This document shows, piece by piece, positions 60,167 through 64,000 of a DNA stretch of 64,000 bases (the stretch's first letter is position 1; the number at the start of each line of letters is the position of its first letter). Both the position numbers and the translations under genes were made by a program. Below the pieces are notes generated by a model that saw nothing but the letters and a program-made list of their open reading frames with translations, made no database searches and was not told the origin of the DNA. The stretch covers positions 2,146,501 to 2,210,500 of the forward strand of contig JAWHQI010000228.1 in the NCBI GenBank assembly GCA_033032865.1. Reading direction: 5' to 3'. Source of the DNA: Dactylorhiza incarnata (Eukaryota; Streptophyta; Magnoliopsida; Asparagales; Orchidaceae).

Positions 60167-60716
60167 ATCTCCCCCTATTTGAAGAAGCCCTAACTTACCT
60201 GAATGCCACTCATGAAAAGATATTTCAGATAATAACATCGCACATAAAGCAACAATCACATAAGCAGATTAAATGTTCTTCACAATAGATACCAAACATA
60301 TAATTAGATTAGATGTTCATGAATAAACATTAGCATTCATTTGCCCCAACAGAATCATTAAGATTTTAATTTGATGCCCCATCAGTGTCTGCTGCTGCTT
60401 GCCCCTTTGGTTTTCTGCCTTTGCCTCTGATAGTAGTTGATGGGTAGGGGATTCTTCTTAGGAGAAGGAGGAGGACCTTTGTGGGAATGCTAGCTTGTGA
60501 TTCTTCCTCCTTTTCAGCTGCTTCAGATGTTTCTGCCATTCAACTGACTGGTATGCCCTCTGATAGTCCTCCCGAGGGTATCCAAAATAGATCCAAGATT
60601 ATGTTATTATTTATCTTGAGATAGGACTCCACCTTCCTGATTGTGGATCCTGCTCAACTTCCCTCAGTCTCTTTTGCCTATACTGGCTGCTCTGAATTCT
60701 CTTTCTTTTCCAGGAA
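60167..60716 (-). other. Internal remnant of element E
   Basis: The PPT at 60167-60181 is followed by non-coding DNA. A short minus-strand reading around 60540-60367 (start MAETSEAAEKEEE, basic end GKGRKPKGQ) may be the end of a third ORF. Element D is inserted at 60717. Confidence 0.4.
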
Positions 60717-62399
60717 TGAAAGTGAGGTTAGATCTTAGATTTACTCTAGAGGGGGGGGGGGGGGGTGAATAGAGTATTAAAAAGTTTTTCACTTATTTTT
60801 ATAGCGGAATTAAAATAGTGATACTTATATGTGTATTGAGTGAGTTATAAAAACAAACACAAAGAGAGCACACATCACAATATAGAAAAATCACACAAAC
60901 ATAGAGGACAGAAGGATTTTATAGTTATTCCCCAATCAACCTGGGTACATCTACTCTTCTACCACCCTTGGTAGGATTCCACTAGGTTTTTGATCAGGTG
61001 CCCTATCACTAATGGATTTTTGATCAGGTGTCCAAACACTAATGTGCTTTTGATCAGGTGCTCTAACCAAACTACAGGTTTTTGTTTAGGTTTCCTGCCA
61101 CCAAGGGGTTAACTTTTGAAGGGAGTTATAACCCTGTACAAGAATGGGATAAAGAGGGTTAAGATGTTCTTCTCTGTCAATAATCTGAGAGAAGACTAGT
61201 GGAATGTGTGATGTAAAGCTCCCCCTGTCTGATTGAAAAAGCTTGACAGTTGAGGATGGAGCTTTCTCTTGAATGTAATATCTTCCTGTATCTTCCTGAT
61301 AGCTGATGAATCTGAGAGATAAAATGTTTTCTCAGATTGTTTGTTGCACTTGAAGATCTGATCTAGCAGCAGAAACTTAGAGAAGGTGTTGATGTTCTCA
61401 GAGAATGAGATTGCTGCTTGAGGAAGATGAAGATGATCTGTGAATACTTTATCTTTTCTTCCTTTTGTATTTCTCTCGACAGCTTTCTTCCTATTTTTTT
61501 TCTTGCTGTTCTGTTATTCTGTAATAATATTCTGTAATAATACTGTCAATCTTCTTCCTTATTTCTTTTGAAATCTCTGACTGATTTGAAATTCAAATCC
61601 CTTAATTTAAGAAATAAAATATTCTGAATTGAATGTTTCCTTGGAACTGCAAACTGATATTCCTTTTTAATTAATGTATCCTTTTCCGCCAAACGGCCAT
61701 TTTCTCGGGAAGAGAATGGAAAGGAATAAAATAAAAAGGAAGGATATAATCCTTGACTTATCTTGAATAAATAGAGCCGTTGCTGATGGAAGATCTGATT
61801 TCAGAGAATGAAATAAAAATAATTTGTCTGAAATACTGAACTGAACACAAATTTCGTCGATCTGAACAAATTCGCCGAACACAATCTAGAGTTCGTCGAT
61901 CTCAAGCTGGAGGTCATCGAACTGAAAGATAATATCTGATAAGCTAGCTGGAATATTGAATTCGTTGAGCTGAGAAGATCTTTCGTCGATCTGAACCAAT
62001 TCGTCGACCGCTGAGACTTGGTCAAACGCTGAGACTTGGTCAACCGCTGAGACTGAAGTCTATCGACTGCTGAGATGAGGTTCATCAACCGCTGAGATGA
62101 GCTTTCATCTACCGCTGAGAGCATTTCGTCGAACGTAGAGAGGAGTTCGTCGAACGCAGACTGAGTTTGTCGAACGCAGAACCTTGGCAAGTTCGTCGAA
62201 CACAGGAGCATGCCGTTCGTCGAATGCAGGATTGAGTTCGTCGAACGCAGTATGGAGTTTGTCGAACGCAGAAAACTTATCTTTTCCTAAGTTCTAACAG
62301 CCTAAAACCTTGACCCTTAAGACTATACATTGGGGTCAGCTTAGTCCTAATCAACAGATAGTGATCCTAGCCCAAATCAGTAATGGGGTTGTTCCAACA
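60717..62399 (-). repeat. 3' LTR of Sirevirus-like element D
   Basis: The plus strand starts TGAAAGTGAGG and ends CCAACA. It has a TTCGTCGA array (about 61855-62275), a TATTTATT box near 61766, three tandem TTTTGATCAGGTG units (60991-61075), a CTACCACCCTTGGTAG hairpin near 60959 and a run of 15 G (60751-60765). Confidence 0.88.
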
Positions 62400-63371
62400 A
62401 TCTCCCCCTATTTGGGTTAGGACACTATTTGACAAAATTGAATAATAAAACAAGCAACAAAACAACAGAGCATATATATCTGATAGATTTTAACTATTTC
62501 AGCAGATATAAAATATGATACTCTGAGTTTTGAAATTTTACATTGAAAACAAAACTAAAAACAAATAAATAGAACCTTTTGTCTTTCTCTGAATTCTGAC
62601 ATTGCCTCCAGCTTTCTGAATTTGATTATCTGAGCTGTATCTGCTATATCAAACAATATTTCTGAATCTGCATTTTTCAGCTTTCTGAATTTGTTGATCT
62701 GAATTGAATCCGCTCTAACAAAAATTATTTCTTAATTTGCTTGGCTACCAATCTGCATTTGAATCTGCTATATCTCAATCTGAAACAAAAACTAAAACTG
62801 CAAACTGCTATGAGCTTTATCAAGAAATGAAAACATGCTTCTTCATCAACTGAATGATTTTTCTTTTTCATACAGCATCTCCCCTTGAACTTTGAGCATC
62901 TTCATAAAACATCTCCCCCTATCATAAAGGAGTTTCTTCAAAACCTCTCCCCCTGTCAAAAGGAAAGTATCTCCCCCTAACAAAAAGGAGATTCTTCAAG
63001 ATATCCCCCCTACCTAGTTTCAGGAAGGCCTGAAGCTAGGCCCCTAGAAGAAGGTACATATGAGGAGGTAGGAAAGGATGCAGTTTTAATATTGTTATTG
63101 TTCCTACAAAATAAAATTGAGATCAAGTGCAAAGGAACTGGAAAGAGAAGCAGTTTCTGTAGGCATTCAGTTAAAATGAAATAAAAGATTTGATTATTAT
63201 GAAATAAAATCAGTAACAAAAGCTTCATCAAAACTGCGTTCGACGAAAAATAAATTTTCAACGATCTCGGTTCGACGATCTAGATGACTTCGTCGATCTC
63301 CGTTCGACGAACGACTAGATTTCATCGATCTCAGTTCGATGAAGAGATGGGATACGTAGAAAATTTAATTT
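62400..63371 (-). other. Post-pol region of element D: array and multiple PPTs, no third ORF
   Basis: In the minus direction it holds a TTCGTCGAAC array (63345-63230) soon after the pol stop, then five PPT-like GGGGGAGAT tracts (63010-63003, 62978-62968, 62954-62945, 62920-62911, 62884-62877), and the PPT next to the LTR (62414-62400). Multiple PPTs are a described Sirevirus trait. No ORF of note is present. Confidence 0.7.
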
Positions 63372-64000
63372 TTAACATATTGAATCTCCATCTATCATTC
63401 CTAGCTGATTTATAAAGGAAATATGTTTCTTTTCATACATTGGCTTGGTGAAAATATCAGCCCTTTGCAAATCAGTAGAAATGAATTGTAGGCAAATTTT
63501 ATTTTTATCCACATTATCACTGATAAAGTGGTGCCTAATTTCTATGTGTTTAGTCCTACTATGGAGTACTGGATTTTGTGCTATAGATATTGCACTAGTA
63601 TTGTCACAAAATATAATTAAATTATTTAGATTAATACCATAGTCTAGGAGCTGATTTTGTATCCACAATATCTGTGAGCAGCAACTGCCTGCATCTATGT
63701 ATTCTGCTTCAGCTTTTGATGTAGACACATATGTTTGTTTCTTACAAACCCAAGACACAAGCCTATTACCAAGAAACTGGCAAGTTCCTATTGTGCTTTT
63801 CCTATCTACTCTGCATCCAGCATAATCAGAATCTGAGAATCCAATTAATTCAAATTCTGATTCTGCTGGATACCAGAGTCCTAGATTTGGACAACCCCTT
63901 ATATATATCAAAATTCTTTTTAATAAAATTAGGTGAGATTCTTTGGGGTTAACTTGGAACCTAGCACAAATACATGTAACAAACATTATGTCAGGTCTAC
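63372..64000 (-). CDS. Ty1/copia RNase H, C-terminal end of Pol (element D), runs off the window
   Basis: The frame is open from the window edge to the stop at 63372. It shows PDIMFVTCICARF, GFSDSDYAGC, the STSKAEAEYI motif with the catalytic Glu, FCDNTSAISIAQNP, TKHIEIRHHFI and DIFTKPM, the standard copia RNase H order. No damage is visible in this part, so the element could be younger than A or B. The rest lies to the right of the window. Confidence 0.92.
   Translation of the reverse strand, partial: RPDIMFVTCICARFQVNPKESHLILLKRILIYIRGCPNLGLWYPAESEFELIGFSDSDYAGCRVDRKSTIGTCQFLGNRLVSWVCKKQTYVSTSKAEAEYIDAGSCCSQILWIQNQLLDYGINLNNLIIFCDNTSAISIAQNPVLHSRTKHIEIRHHFISDNVDKNKICLQFISTDLQRADIFTKPMYEKKHISFINQLGMIDGDSIC

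Overview
The window looks like plant nuclear DNA made almost entirely of nested LTR retrotransposons. Athila, Tat and chromovirus Ty3/gypsy lineages occur beside Ty1/copia elements with Sirevirus traits. I found no host gene, rRNA, tRNA or CRISPR array. The mix fits a flowering plant; species cannot be read from the sequence.

Layout, left to right. (1) 1-14838: a plus-strand Sirevirus-like copia element (A) that enters from the left. Its reverse transcriptase is split by a complete, very young Athila element (261-9979, target duplication GCAAC). After pol, A carries a third ORF with a plausible intron, then its 3' LTR. (2) 14839-18570: an ORF tail, then a minus-strand Sirevirus-like fragment (B: gag, PBS and 5' LTR). 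(3) 18571-28732: a decayed minus-strand Tat element with two RNase H domains, 3' UTR tandem repeats, and an antisense gene that has its own TATA box and an intron. (4) 28733-38618: an AT-rich tract holding a complete but decayed minus-strand chromovirus-like element (29643-38569, TSD TACTA). (5) 38692-48273: a second, older Athila copy (TSD GGAAG). (6) 48279-50670: PBS and 5' LTR of a second chromovirus-like element. (7) 50671-52070: non-coding, with a degenerate ~155-bp period. (8) 52071-60166: one minus-strand Sirevirus-like LTR (E) split by a lone LTR (52872-54848, TSD TTCTC) and by an internally deleted Sirevirus-like element (C, 55482-59632, TSD CAAGG). (9) 60717-64000: the 3' part of a further minus-strand Sirevirus-like element (D), inserted in E.

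Only the 1390-codon Athila pol (2487-6659) is a long, undamaged polyprotein. The other coding regions decay mostly by single transitions to stop codons, with occasional frameshifts.

The recurring structure not explained by standard annotation is an array of short CpG-containing repeats, often palindromes or hairpins, in the U3 of nearly every LTR, usually upstream of a TATA-like box. The motif differs between lineages: nested GCGCACGACC dumbbells in Athila; TCGAC/TTCGACGAA arrays in Sirevirus-like elements A, C, D and E and in the chromoviruses; AGCGGTT units in B. In A and D a TCGAC array also lies just after the pol stop. In A that array precedes a TATA-like box, a CT-rich leader and the third ORF, which suggests an internal promoter built like the LTR.
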